A stretch of DNA of 64,000 bases. Origin: Haloterrigena sp. KLK7. GTDB taxonomy: Archaea > Halobacteriota > Halobacteria > Halobacteriales > Natrialbaceae. The notes under the pieces are model-generated. The model did no database searches, was not told the origin of the DNA, and saw only the letters and a list, made by a program, of their open reading frames with translations. The stretch lies in NCBI RefSeq assembly GCF_037914945.1, contig NZ_CP149787.1:1860001-1924000 (forward strand), given 5' to 3'. The position numbers and the translations under genes are program-made. Positions 1 to 7,640 of the stretch are shown piece after piece (the first letter of the stretch is position 1; each line of letters begins with the position of its first letter).

Positions 1-1012
1 AGGCGACGCCGGAGCCGACGCCGAAGACGGCGACCGCGACGGCGATCGCGAGCTCGAAGTTGTTCGAGGCCGCGGTGAAGCCGATGGCCGTCGTCGTCGA
101 GTAGTCGGCGCCGACGCCCCGGCCCATGCCGAAGCTCACGAGGAACATGACGACGAAGTAGATCGTCAGCGGGACGGCGATCAGCAGGACGTCCGCCGGC
201 GCGGCGACGATGTTCTCGCCCTGGGTGGCGAACATGACGACGACGGTGAACAGCAGCGCGACCAGCGTCAGGGGATCGATCGTCGGAACGAACTCCTCGT
301 CGTACCACTCCTCGCCCTTCGCTCGAGTCCCGATGTAGCGGGTGAGGATGCCGCCCGCGAAGGGGACACCGAGGAAGATCGCGATGGCGTAGAACACCTG
401 TTCGGGCGAGACGTTGAACGTCGTGATCTCGGCAGCGAGTGCGTCCATGCCGAGTACCGGCGGCAGGTACAGCGCGAAGAACCAGACGTAGACGCCGTAG
501 GTGACGATCTGGAACAGGCTGTTGAACGCGACCAGTCCGGTCACGTACTCGGTCGATCCCTCCGCGAGTTCGTTCCAGACGAGCACCATGGCGATACATC
601 GGGCCATCCCGATGAACACGAGCCCGAGGAAGTACTCGGGGCGCGCTGGGAGGCCGGGGACGAGTCCGCTGAAGAAGAACACCGCGAGCCCGAACATCAG
701 CGTCGGGCCGATGAGCCAGTTCTGGACGAGGCTCAAACTGAGCACGCGCCAGTTGCGAAACACCGTCGGCAGCCGTCCGTAGTCGGCCTTCGCCAGCGGC
801 GGGTACATCATGGCGACGAGCCCGATCTCCACGAGGTGCAGGTCCCGAATCGGCTCGGTCACCGACGGGGCGACGTGGCCGAGGCCGACGCCGACGGCCA
901 TCGCGGCGAAGATCCAGACTGTCAGGTACTTATCGAGGACGTCCATCGACCGCGGGTCGCCGCAGGCCTCGCATCCGCAGTCCGGTCCGTGTTCGTGAGT
1001 CGCGTTACTCAT
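1..1012 (-). CDS. acr3: ACR3-family arsenite efflux permease (C-terminus beyond window)
   Basis: About 337 residues are visible from the ATG at 1012; the 3' end lies before base 1. The N-terminus is a short Cys/His-rich extension (Cys 12, 14 and 17). It is followed by a series of hydrophobic membrane segments and the conserved ACR3 motif with a Cys in the fourth membrane span (GMARCIAMVLVW). ACR3 carriers export As(III) across the cytoplasmic membrane using the proton gradient. The start codon overlaps the last 8 bases of the upstream arsR, so the two are probably translationally coupled. The Cys-rich leader could sense or bind As(III); that is inference. Confidence 0.9.
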   Translation of the reverse strand, partial: MSNATHEHGPDCGCEACGDPRSMDVLDKYLTVWIFAAMAVGVGLGHVAPSVTEPIRDLHLVEIGLVAMMYPPLAKADYGRLPTVFRNWRVLSLSLVQNWLIGPTLMFGLAVFFFSGLVPGLPARPEYFLGLVFIGMARCIAMVLVWNELAEGSTEYVTGLVAFNSLFQIVTYGVYVWFFALYLPPVLGMDALAAEITTFNVSPEQVFYAIAIFLGVPFAGGILTRYIGTRAKGEEWYDEEFVPTIDPLTLVALLFTVVVMFATQGENIVAAPADVLLIAVPLTIYFVVMFLVSFGMGRGVGADYSTTTAIGFTAASNNFELAIAVAVAVFGVGSGVA

Positions 1013-1448
1013 CGCTCACGCTCCCATTCTCGTCGCCTGTACTCCCCGCGGCCGCACCGCTGACGCTCCCCTCGAGGACCGTCACGAGCGCGACGGCGCG
1101 GTTGGTCGCCCGGTACTTCTTCCAGCGGCCGTCCTTCCGGCCGTCGACGAGTCCAGCGTCGACCAGATTCGAAAGGGCGTGGCTGAGCCCGCTCTCGCTG
1201 ACGTCGACGACCGCGTTGAGTTCGCAGACGCACAGTTCCTCCCCGGCGGCCGCGAGGACGCGAACGAGCGTATAGCGCGTCTCGTTGGCCAGCGCCGAGA
1301 GCACGTCCAGTTCGGTTTCGACTCGAGCCGTCCCGATCGTCTCCTCGAGCGCGTCGAGTTCGTCGAGGCGACACTCGAGGTCCTCGCTTCGGCACTCGCC
1401 GAGCTCGTCCTCGAGGTATCGCTGTAGTCGGTCCGTCGCTTGTGCCAT
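1005..1448 (-). CDS. arsR: ArsR-family metalloregulatory repressor
   Basis: 147 aa winged-helix protein. The metal-sensing ELCVCEL motif sits at about residues 71-77 (Cys 73 and 75), followed by a recognition helix at about 84-98 (SESGLSHALSNL) and a basic beta-wing (GRKDGRWKKYR). Extra Cys 19 and 26 in the N-terminal arm could add ligands. In this family As(III)/Sb(III) binding releases the repressor from its operator. It is the first gene of an arsR-acr3 unit, overlapping acr3 by 8 bases. A dyad just upstream of its start is a candidate autoregulatory operator. Confidence 0.9.
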   Translation of the reverse strand: MAQATDRLQRYLEDELGECRSEDLECRLDELDALEETIGTARVETELDVLSALANETRYTLVRVLAAAGEELCVCELNAVVDVSESGLSHALSNLVDAGLVDGRKDGRWKKYRATNRAVALVTVLEGSVSGAAAGSTGDENGSVSDE

Positions 1449-1458
1449 CGCGAGACAC

Positions 1459-1474
1459 TTGAGCAGATGTTCAA
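1459..1474. promoter_or_regulatory. candidate ArsR operator
   Basis: The 16-bp imperfect dyad TTGAGCAGATGTTCAA ends 11 bases upstream of the arsR start. The outer TTGA/TCAA and inner CA/TG positions are symmetric (12 of 16 bases). An AT-rich stretch right behind it (1472-1480) is at the right distance for a TATA element of a leaderless transcript, so a bound repressor would block the promoter. Placement and symmetry are seen; the function is inferred. Confidence 0.45.
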
Positions 1475-1706
1475 TTAGTCGTTTCGGTGATCGCGTTCCG
1501 GTAATTTCGGAGGATGAGTATACTATCCGTGACTACGGATCAGGTCTGGGATACCGACGTATCTATCCGGTGCGTACACTGACCACATCCAGGTACACCG
1601 ACGATATTAATTGAGGAGAAGCTAAATCAGAAGTGGTATCTGACGGCCACGCTTTCGAGGCGTCGGGCGGTCGAGTGGAAACGGCCCAGCGGCGGCACCG
1701 ATCGTC

Positions 1707-2384
1707 TCAGTAGATCAGTTCGTCGTCGTTCTCGACCATGTACAGCGTCCGCGCGGCGATGTTGACCGCGTGGTCGCCGACTCGCTCGAGGTCCCGGATC
1801 GTCAGCAACAGCCGCGAGACCTCGTCGAAGAGCGCGTCGGGGGTGAGCCCGATCTCCGCCTCGAGCTCGGTCTCGAGGAGGTCCCGAACGACGAACTCGC
1901 TGGCGTTCTCACAGAGGCGATCGATCTCGTCGTCCTCGGCCGCGACGTCGCGGGCGCCGGTCGCGTCCCCGTCGGCGTACGCCGCCATCGCCGCCGCGAC
2001 CGTCTCGACGACCCGCTCGCCGATGTAGCCGATGTCGACGTCGGCGTAGCGCCGTCGCTCGACCCGTTGGGCGTACTCCGCGAGGTTGACGGCGAGATCG
2101 GCGATCCGTTCGAGATCGGTGATGATCTTGAACGAGGCGGCGATAAAGCGCAGGTCGCTGGCGACCGGCTGCTGGAGCGCGACCAGCTCGATACACGTCT
2201 GCTCGATCTCGAGGTAGCGTTCGTTGATCGCGTGATCGCCCGTGATCACGGCGGCCGCGAGCGTGTCGTCCTGCGTCTCGAGGGCGGTCAGCGCGCGCTC
2301 GAGTCGGTCGCAGACGCGGTCGCTCATCTCGAGGACGTCCTCGCGAAGCCGCTCGAGCCGTTGCTGATACTCGTTCCGGGGCAT
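1707..2384 (-). CDS. phoU: PhoU-type phosphate signalling protein
   Basis: 225 aa, all-helical, with two PhoU repeats. The first contains the DLRFIAASFKIITDLERIAD signature at about residues 78-97; the second has the matching RDLERVGDHAVNIA near residues 197-210. PhoU proteins connect the Pst transporter to phosphate-responsive gene control. The gene lies 6 bases downstream of pstB on the same strand, as in canonical pst operons. No pstS, pstC or pstA is present in this window. Length and both metal-binding E/D motifs look intact. Confidence 0.92.
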   Translation of the reverse strand: MPRNEYQQRLERLREDVLEMSDRVCDRLERALTALETQDDTLAAAVITGDHAINERYLEIEQTCIELVALQQPVASDLRFIAASFKIITDLERIADLAVNLAEYAQRVERRRYADVDIGYIGERVVETVAAAMAAYADGDATGARDVAAEDDEIDRLCENASEFVVRDLLETELEAEIGLTPDALFDEVSRLLLTIRDLERVGDHAVNIAARTLYMVENDDELIY

Positions 2385-2390
2385 GTCCGG

Positions 2391-3245
2391 TCAGCCGAAC
2401 TTGCCGGTGATGTAGTCCTCGACGCGGTCGTGTTCGGGGTTCTCGAAGATCTTCTCGGTGTCGTCGAACTCGACGAGTTCGCCGCCGGTGAGGAAGACTG
2501 CCGTCTTGTCGGAGATACGGGCGGCCTGCTGCATGTTGTGGGTGACGACGACGACCGTGTACTCCTCGGACAGCTCCTCGATCAACTCCTCGATCTTCGC
2601 GGTGGCGATCGGGTCCAGCGCCGACGCCGGCTCGTCCATCAGGAGGACCTCCGGGTCGGGGGCGATCGCTCGCGCGATACAGAGCCGCTGTTGCTGGCCG
2701 CCCGAGAGGTCCAGTCCGCTCGAGTCCAGTTGGTCCTCGACTTCGTCCCACAGCGCGGCCCGCTTGAGCGCTCGTTCGACCGCTTCGTCGACGTCCTTGT
2801 CGCTTCCCTGAACCCGAAGCCCGAAGGCGACGTTGTCGCGAATGCTCTTGGGAAACGGGTTGGGTTTCTGGAAGACCATCCCGATCTTCCGCCGTAGGGC
2901 GACGGGGTCGACGTCGTCGTCGTAGACGTTCTTCCCGTCGAAGTACAGCTCGCCGTCGACGCGAGCGATGTCGATCAGATCGTTCATCCGGTTGATCGAG
3001 CGCAGGAACGTCGATTTCCCGCAACCCGAGGGACCGATCAGTGCCGTCACCTCCCCCTCGGGAATCTCCATGTCGATGCGCTGGAGCGCCCGATCGTCCC
3101 CGTAGTAGACGTCGAGGTCGCGCGCCTCGAGGGCGATCGACGCCGGCTCGGTTTCGGTCTCGGTCGTCGTCGGAGCGTCCGGTTTCGATTCCGAAACCGT
3201 CTCGTCGGTGGTGTGGAGTGACCCGGTCGGTGCGTCAATTCCCAT
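2391..3245 (-). CDS. pstB: phosphate ABC transporter ATP-binding protein PstB
   Basis: 284 aa ABC ATPase with Walker [10 protein letters not shown] at 71-79, Q-loop ([11 protein letters not shown], diagnostic for PstB) near 125-135, signature LSGGQQQR at 180-187 and Walker B LLMDEP at 201-206. It energises phosphate uptake by the PstSCA complex. About 35 N-terminal residues are a Thr/Glu-rich extension before the ABC domain, so translation may begin at an internal codon. The partner genes pstS, pstC and pstA are not next to it: upstream lies a divergent regulator. Confidence 0.93.
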   Translation of the reverse strand: MGIDAPTGSLHTTDETVSESKPDAPTTTETETEPASIALEARDLDVYYGDDRALQRIDMEIPEGEVTALIGPSGCGKSTFLRSINRMNDLIDIARVDGELYFDGKNVYDDDVDPVALRRKIGMVFQKPNPFPKSIRDNVAFGLRVQGSDKDVDEAVERALKRAALWDEVEDQLDSSGLDLSGGQQQRLCIARAIAPDPEVLLMDEPASALDPIATAKIEELIEELSEEYTVVVVTHNMQQAARISDKTAVFLTGGELVEFDDTEKIFENPEHDRVEDYITGKFG

Positions 3246-3450
3246 TTGGCTGCGCTACCGGTGGCGTAACTAAATATGCAGCTATGTCTCCTATATAGAT
3301 CTATGTTTGAGTACTTTTGTTGGGATATAGGTATGTTTCTATTTGAACAGTATATGAGAGAATATAGCGGAATAGGGGCCAAATACGCGACTATAGATTT
3401 TCTCTATAGACTCGGGTAGATTTATGTTGTATCCATAGAAAGCGTCTCAT
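3246..3450. promoter_or_regulatory. AT-rich divergent promoter region between pstB and the AbrB-PhoU gene
   Basis: A 205-base stretch much richer in A/T than its surroundings. It holds repeated CTATA-type words: CCTATATAGATCTATG near 3290-3305 and two copies of CTATAGA at 3391 and 3403. A TTTATG element at 3421-3426 sits 25-30 bases before the start at 3451, consistent with a TATA box for a short-leader transcript. The repeats are plausible binding sites for a phosphate regulator; no protein assignment can be made from sequence. Confidence 0.55.
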
Positions 3451-4446
3451 ATGGAGACCCGAAAGGTCCAGGTGACCGGCGGATCGACGTACACGGTATC
3501 GCTTCCGAAGACGTGGGCTACCGAGAACGATATCAGTAGCGGTGCCACGGTCGAGATCTACTCGGAGGACGATACGCTACTCGTTACCCCCCAGCGCGAC
3601 GCCGACCACCAGGAGGGGACGCTCGACGTCTCCGCTCTCGAGAACGAACAGCTCGTTCGGGCCGTCCTGACGATGTACGTCAGCGGCTTCGACGTCATCC
3701 GCCTCGAGTCGGGCCGCATCACGACCGACCAGCGACGGGCGATCCGCAGCGCCGTGCAGGGACTGGTCGGCGTCGAGGTCGTCGAGGAGGGGACCGAGAG
3801 CGTCGTCATTCAGGACCTGCTCGACTCCTCGGAGCTCTCGATCGTCAACGCGGCCACGCGCATGCGCCTGATCGCGACCTCGATGCTCGAGGACGCCGTC
3901 ACGGCCCTCGTCGAGAACGACGACGACATCGCACAGGACGTCATCGAGCGCGACGACGACGTCGACCGCCTCTTCCTGGTCGTCTCGCGGATCTTCCGCG
4001 CGACGCTGCGCTCGCCGCGGGCCGCCGAAGGGCTCGGCGTCTCCCGCGAGGACTGTTTCGACTTCCACTCGAGCGCCCGCCAGCTCGAGCGGGTCGCCGA
4101 CCACGCCGTCAAGATCGGTCAGATCGCGAAGAAACTCGACGAGATCCCCGAGGACGTCGCCGAGGCCCTGCTGGAGGTCCACGACGACGTCGCGACCATC
4201 CTCGAGAAGTCGATGGACGCGCTGTTCGCCGAGGACAGCGACGAGGCGACCGACCTCGGTCATGACGCCCTCGCATCGGTCCGCGATATCGACGAGCACA
4301 CCCGCCGCATCGACGACATGCTCCGGGAACTCGAGCCGGTACAGGCTCAGTCGCTGGGACTGATCGTCGACTCGCTGTCCCGAAGCGCCGACTACGGCGG
4401 GAACATCGCCGAGACCGCGCTGCAGAAGGCCGCGCCGCGGCCGTAG
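3451..4446 (+). CDS. AbrB/SpoVT-domain PhoU-like phosphate uptake regulator
   Basis: 331 aa fusion. Residues 1-45 form a swapped-hairpin AbrB-like DNA-binding domain (KVQVTGGSTYTVSLPKTWA). From about 110 to 325 there are two PhoU-like helical repeats, the second containing SARQLERVADHAVKIGQIA. Such haloarchaeal proteins are thought to read phosphate status through the PhoU part and bind DNA with the AbrB part. It is divergent from pstB-phoU, which suggests it controls the shared intergenic region. The ATG at 3451 gives a standard AbrB N-terminus. Confidence 0.88.
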   Translation: METRKVQVTGGSTYTVSLPKTWATENDISSGATVEIYSEDDTLLVTPQRDADHQEGTLDVSALENEQLVRAVLTMYVSGFDVIRLESGRITTDQRRAIRSAVQGLVGVEVVEEGTESVVIQDLLDSSELSIVNAATRMRLIATSMLEDAVTALVENDDDIAQDVIERDDDVDRLFLVVSRIFRATLRSPRAAEGLGVSREDCFDFHSSARQLERVADHAVKIGQIAKKLDEIPEDVAEALLEVHDDVATILEKSMDALFAEDSDEATDLGHDALASVRDIDEHTRRIDDMLRELEPVQAQSLGLIVDSLSRSADYGGNIAETALQKAAPRP

Positions 4447-4521
4447 TCGGTCAGCGGGTCGCCGAGGCGACGCGGTATCGATATGCAGACGCTTTTGCTC
4501 GCGCGTCCCCACCGACTGTCC

Positions 4522-5550
4522 GTGAGCGAATTCGCGTTCGAACTCGAGCTGTGTGCCCGCCTCGAGGAGCGCAACGAGGGGATCGTCGCCCGCCAGCTCG
4601 GCGCGAGCGTCGCTGATCCCGGCGGGCGGATCCTCGACGTCGTCTGCGTCGAGCCCGGCCCCGAGTTCGACGAGCGCACCGCGATCACGAGCGAGACGAT
4701 TCCCGACGCGGCGATCGCGGCCGACGTCGGCACCGGCCGCGCCCGCTACCGGTCGGACGCGTTCGACTGCCATCCGAACCGCGCGCGGCGAGCGACGGAA
4801 CGCGCCTGTGAGATCGGCTTCTTCGAACGCGAACTCCGCAACGGTCGCGACTCCGTCCGTCAGACCGCTCGCTACCCCGACTGGTACGGCCGCCTCGTCG
4901 GCATCGAGAACAAACCCGACCTCGAGCGACCCGGCGACCTCGAGGCCCAGTTGCGGACCGACGTCAGCCTCGCGCTGGTCGACGAGGTCGTCCTCGCGAC
5001 CGAGAGCTACGTCACGCGCGCGCACCTGAACAGGATCCCCGACGAAGTCGGCGTCTGGCGCGTCCACCGCGAGGCCGATCCGGGCGACTCGAGCGGTTCC
5101 GACGGCGACGACACCGCGCTCGAGATCGAGGTCGTCCGCGAGCCGACGCCGCTTCCCGTCGACGAGCCCGGGATCGAGCCCCTCGAGTTCCGTCCCGGAC
5201 GCACCGAGATCGCCGTCGTCGACGCCGAGGCGAAGGCGCGAGCGCGCCGCCGGATCGCCGAACGCGCCTACGGCAAGGGCTGGCGGACCTACGGGTTCCC
5301 CGACTGTGAGGCCTGTCGGCCGGACGACTCGAGCGGCGCGACGCTGCCTCACTGCGCGTGGAAGGGGCGCGTCGTCGACGCGCAGTCGGAGTGTGGCCCG
5401 TCGTGTGACGGGTACGAGCCCGCGGCAGGGTCGGACTCGGCGTCGGAATCCGAAACCGACCTCGAGGCCGAGCGCGACCGCCGAACGCCCTGGGTGGCGG
5501 AACCGGAGGGGAAACGGCGCCGCCAGTCCGGACTGGATCAGTTCGGCTGA
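4522..5550 (+). CDS. DUF5787-type haloarchaeal protein, possible PD-(D/E)XK nuclease
   Basis: 342 aa from the GTG at 4522; an ATG at 4483 would add 13 residues of unlikely composition. I recognise it as a conserved haloarchaeal family (DUF5787 from memory). The region RILDVVCVEPG followed later by GIENKPDL resembles the D...ExK core of PD-(D/E)XK nucleases. Residues following it (LRTDVSLALVDEVVLATES) fit the next strand and helix. The C-terminus has a Cys cluster: C-x2-C, a lone Cys and C-x3-C (encoded about 5305-5410). The combination recalls Fe-S nucleases of the Cas4/RecB type, but that is inference. Confidence 0.6.
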   Translation: MSEFAFELELCARLEERNEGIVARQLGASVADPGGRILDVVCVEPGPEFDERTAITSETIPDAAIAADVGTGRARYRSDAFDCHPNRARRATERACEIGFFERELRNGRDSVRQTARYPDWYGRLVGIENKPDLERPGDLEAQLRTDVSLALVDEVVLATESYVTRAHLNRIPDEVGVWRVHREADPGDSSGSDGDDTALEIEVVREPTPLPVDEPGIEPLEFRPGRTEIAVVDAEAKARARRRIAERAYGKGWRTYGFPDCEACRPDDSSGATLPHCAWKGRVVDAQSECGPSCDGYEPAAGSDSASESETDLEAERDRRTPWVAEPEGKRRRQSGLDQFG

Positions 5551-5899
5551 GTCGGGCCGATCGACGGCTCCTCGCTAGCGTTTGCTGTTTTCGATGACCG
5601 GGCCAGAAGCAGTGAAACCGTCCGCTCACGCTGGCGGCAGGGAATCGCCACACCCTCCCCAGCCGCTTCGCTCACTACGTCTGCTCACGGCGTGTCACGC
5701 CGTTCGCATGGTATGCGGGACCTTCGGTCCCGCACTATTCGCTCAGCCCTCGCACGATATCGTCGGCCGTCCTCGCTGACGCTCGACCGGCCGACGGCGC
5801 GCGCCTCCGCACAGCGGACGCTCTCGGAGCACCGGTTTCAATTCGAATCGTCGTAGCGGTCTGATTTCCCTCTCATCAAGCGTTAGATATCAGCTGCAG
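5551..5899. repeat. gene-free stretch with dispersed intergenic repeat and hairpin
   Basis: 349 bases without a credible gene. Around 5605-5680 the sequence matches, on the opposite strand, the block at about 53960-54050: both share an AGAA(G)CAGTG word, a CGCTGGC word and an identical CCACACCCTCCCCAGCCG core. A perfect hairpin GCGGGACC-TTC-GGTCCCGC lies at 5715-5733. This looks like the short palindrome-rich filler repeats common in haloarchaeal genomes. No transposase remnant is visible. Confidence 0.55.
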
Positions 5900-7000
5900 T
5901 CAATCCGCGATCGATTCCGGGAACGCCGGCGGCAGCGGCTCGGGGCGATCGACGCTCGTCTCGAGGGCGACGTGACTCCCGGTTTCCGACGCCTCGCGTA
6001 TCCCGTCGAGAATCTCGAGCACGTGAGCGGCGAGGGACCCGGTCGTCCGGTGGTTCCAGTCGCCGCGGACCGCGGCCGCCAGGTCCGCGACGCCGGCGCC
6101 TCGTCCGTCGGTGTACTCGTGGGTCAACTCGACCTCTTCCGTCGCGCCGTCGCCCGAAGCGAACTCGACGGGACCCTCGAACCGATTCGGATCCGGGAGC
6201 CGGAGCGTCCCCTCGGTGCCGTAGATCTCGAAGGCGGGGGAGGCGAACGTCGATCGCCCGGGCGCGTCGAAGCTCATCAGGACGTTCGCGGTCGCTCCGT
6301 CGGCGAAGTCGATGACCCCCGACTCGTGGGTGGGGACGTCGACGTCGATGGTCTCCCCGCGGCGAGGATCGCTCGTGATCGTCCGCTGCTCGACGGTGCG
6401 GGCGGTCGACCCGGTGACCCGATCGGCGGGGCCGAGCACGGAGACCAGCGCCGTCACGTAGTACGGCCCCATATCGAACAGCGGGCCGCCGCCGCGCCGG
6501 TAGTAGAGGTCGGGCGACGGGTGCCAGCTCTCGTGTCCGCCCGACGCCCAGACGGCCGTCGCGCCCACCGGCTCGCCGATCAGTCCGTCGTCGATCGCCG
6601 ACCGGACGGTCTGCAGCCCCGCACCCAGGAACGTGTCGGGAGCCGATCCGACCAGCAATCCCTCCGCGGCCGCGGTCTCGAGGATCGCCTCGGCCTCCTC
6701 GACGCTCGCGGCCAGCGGTTTCTCGACGTAGACGTGCTTGCCCGCCGTCAGGACGTCGCGACAGGTCTCGTCGTGGACCGACGGCGGCGTCAGATTGACG
6801 ACCAGTTCGATCTCGTCGTCGTCGAGCATCCCGTCGGGATCGGACGCCCGCAGGCCGTACTCGTCGGCCGTTTCCCGCGCTCGCTCCGCGTCGATGTCGG
6901 CGCAGGCGATGATATCGTACGCGTCGAACCGATCGTCCGCACCGAGGTACGCGTCGCTGATCGTCCCACAGCCGAGGACGCCCGTTTTGACTGGCTCCAT
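5900..7000 (-). CDS. Gfo/Idh/MocA-family NAD(P)-dependent oxidoreductase
   Basis: 366 aa from the ATG at 7000; a TTG at 7018 is the only upstream alternative. The Rossmann motif GVLGCGTISDAYLG is at the N-terminus and the catalytic-lysine motif EKPLA is near residue 93, followed by the C-terminal alpha/beta substrate domain with a GGGPLFDMGPYYV motif. These enzymes oxidise or reduce sugars, inositols or related polyols in the cytoplasm. The neighbours do not specify the substrate, so the exact reaction is unknown. Confidence 0.87.
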   Translation of the reverse strand: MEPVKTGVLGCGTISDAYLGADDRFDAYDIIACADIDAERARETADEYGLRASDPDGMLDDDEIELVVNLTPPSVHDETCRDVLTAGKHVYVEKPLAASVEEAEAILETAAAEGLLVGSAPDTFLGAGLQTVRSAIDDGLIGEPVGATAVWASGGHESWHPSPDLYYRRGGGPLFDMGPYYVTALVSVLGPADRVTGSTARTVEQRTITSDPRRGETIDVDVPTHESGVIDFADGATANVLMSFDAPGRSTFASPAFEIYGTEGTLRLPDPNRFEGPVEFASGDGATEEVELTHEYTDGRGAGVADLAAAVRGDWNHRTTGSLAAHVLEILDGIREASETGSHVALETSVDRPEPLPPAFPESIAD

Positions 7001-7042
7001 ACGTTCCGTGCCGGTCAACGGGCGAAAAAAGGCATCGGTCGA

Positions 7043-7552
7043 CTACTGGCTCTCGACGACCCGGAACCCGCCGGTGAACTCCTCGCCGTCGGCGTCGCGG
7101 CTGCCGTAGCGATACGCGCCGGGGACCGTAAAGAGGCGATCGAACTCGTCGCCGCCGGACCGGTCCTCGACCGTCTCTTCGTCCACTTCCTGGTCCCAGA
7201 TACACCCCTCGGGGATGTCGATCGGATAGGGTTCCGTACTCGAGCCCGTCCACTCCCAGACGAGGAGCGTCTCCGGATCGATCTCGAACGCCGCGGGCTC
7301 GAAGTCGTTCCCCTCGGGATCGACCGTGATCGTTACCTCGTCCTGCCCGGTGCGGTCCGCGAGGTCGGCGTCATCGAGGGCCGCCGAGGCGTTGCGTTCC
7401 GCTGGTTCCTCCGATCCGTCGGTGCCGTTCGACTCGTTGGCGCCATTCGACTCGTCGAGGGCATCGGATCCGTCCTCGGTCTCACCGAGACAGCCCGCGA
7501 GCGCGGCGGTCGCCACGGTCGTCCCGACGACGCGCCGTCTGGTCCACTCCAT
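7043..7552 (-). CDS. Tat-exported cupredoxin-like lipoprotein with degenerate copper site
   Basis: 169 aa from the ATG at 7552 (a GTG at 7567 adds 5 residues). The N-terminus TRRRVVGTTVATAALAGC is a twin-arginine signal with a lipobox Cys. An acidic/Asn/Ser linker follows, then a halocyanin-like beta domain (VTVDPEGNDFEPAAFEIDPE, LLVWEWTG). The His normally found after VxWxWxG is absent (SSTEPYPIDIPEGC), and the C-x-x-x-x-H-x-x-x-x-M loop is replaced by PGAYRYGSRDADG. It is probably a surface-anchored protein with the halocyanin fold but not a blue-copper electron carrier. Confidence 0.7.
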   Translation of the reverse strand: MEWTRRRVVGTTVATAALAGCLGETEDGSDALDESNGANESNGTDGSEEPAERNASAALDDADLADRTGQDEVTITVDPEGNDFEPAAFEIDPETLLVWEWTGSSTEPYPIDIPEGCIWDQEVDEETVEDRSGGDEFDRLFTVPGAYRYGSRDADGEEFTGGFRVVESQ

Positions 7553-7640
7553 GGGTATCAACGGCACCTCGAGACGTTTGAGTGTCAGGACCGACAGGGT
7601 CTCGTGACCGTTCGATCGCCGAGCACGTCGACCGCAGCGA

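Noticed and set aside
1770-2897. Long plus-strand open frames antisense to phoU and pstB
   Set aside because: They mirror the GC-rich codon pattern of the real genes; their translations lack domains and have Arg/Val/Gly-biased composition.
1-5000. Arsenic plus phosphate genes considered as an arsenic resistance island
   Set aside because: Only arsR and acr3 are arsenic genes; there is no arsM, arsC or mobile element, and the phosphate genes are standard chromosomal ones.
3577-5352. A 591-codon minus-strand open frame
   Set aside because: It is antisense to the AbrB-PhoU and DUF5787-type genes, both of which have clear protein features; the frame is open because of high G/C.
5582-5779. Possible 65-codon gene in the 5.6-kb spacer
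   Set aside because: It covers the dispersed repeat and a hairpin; composition is not protein-like and no start signal is visible.
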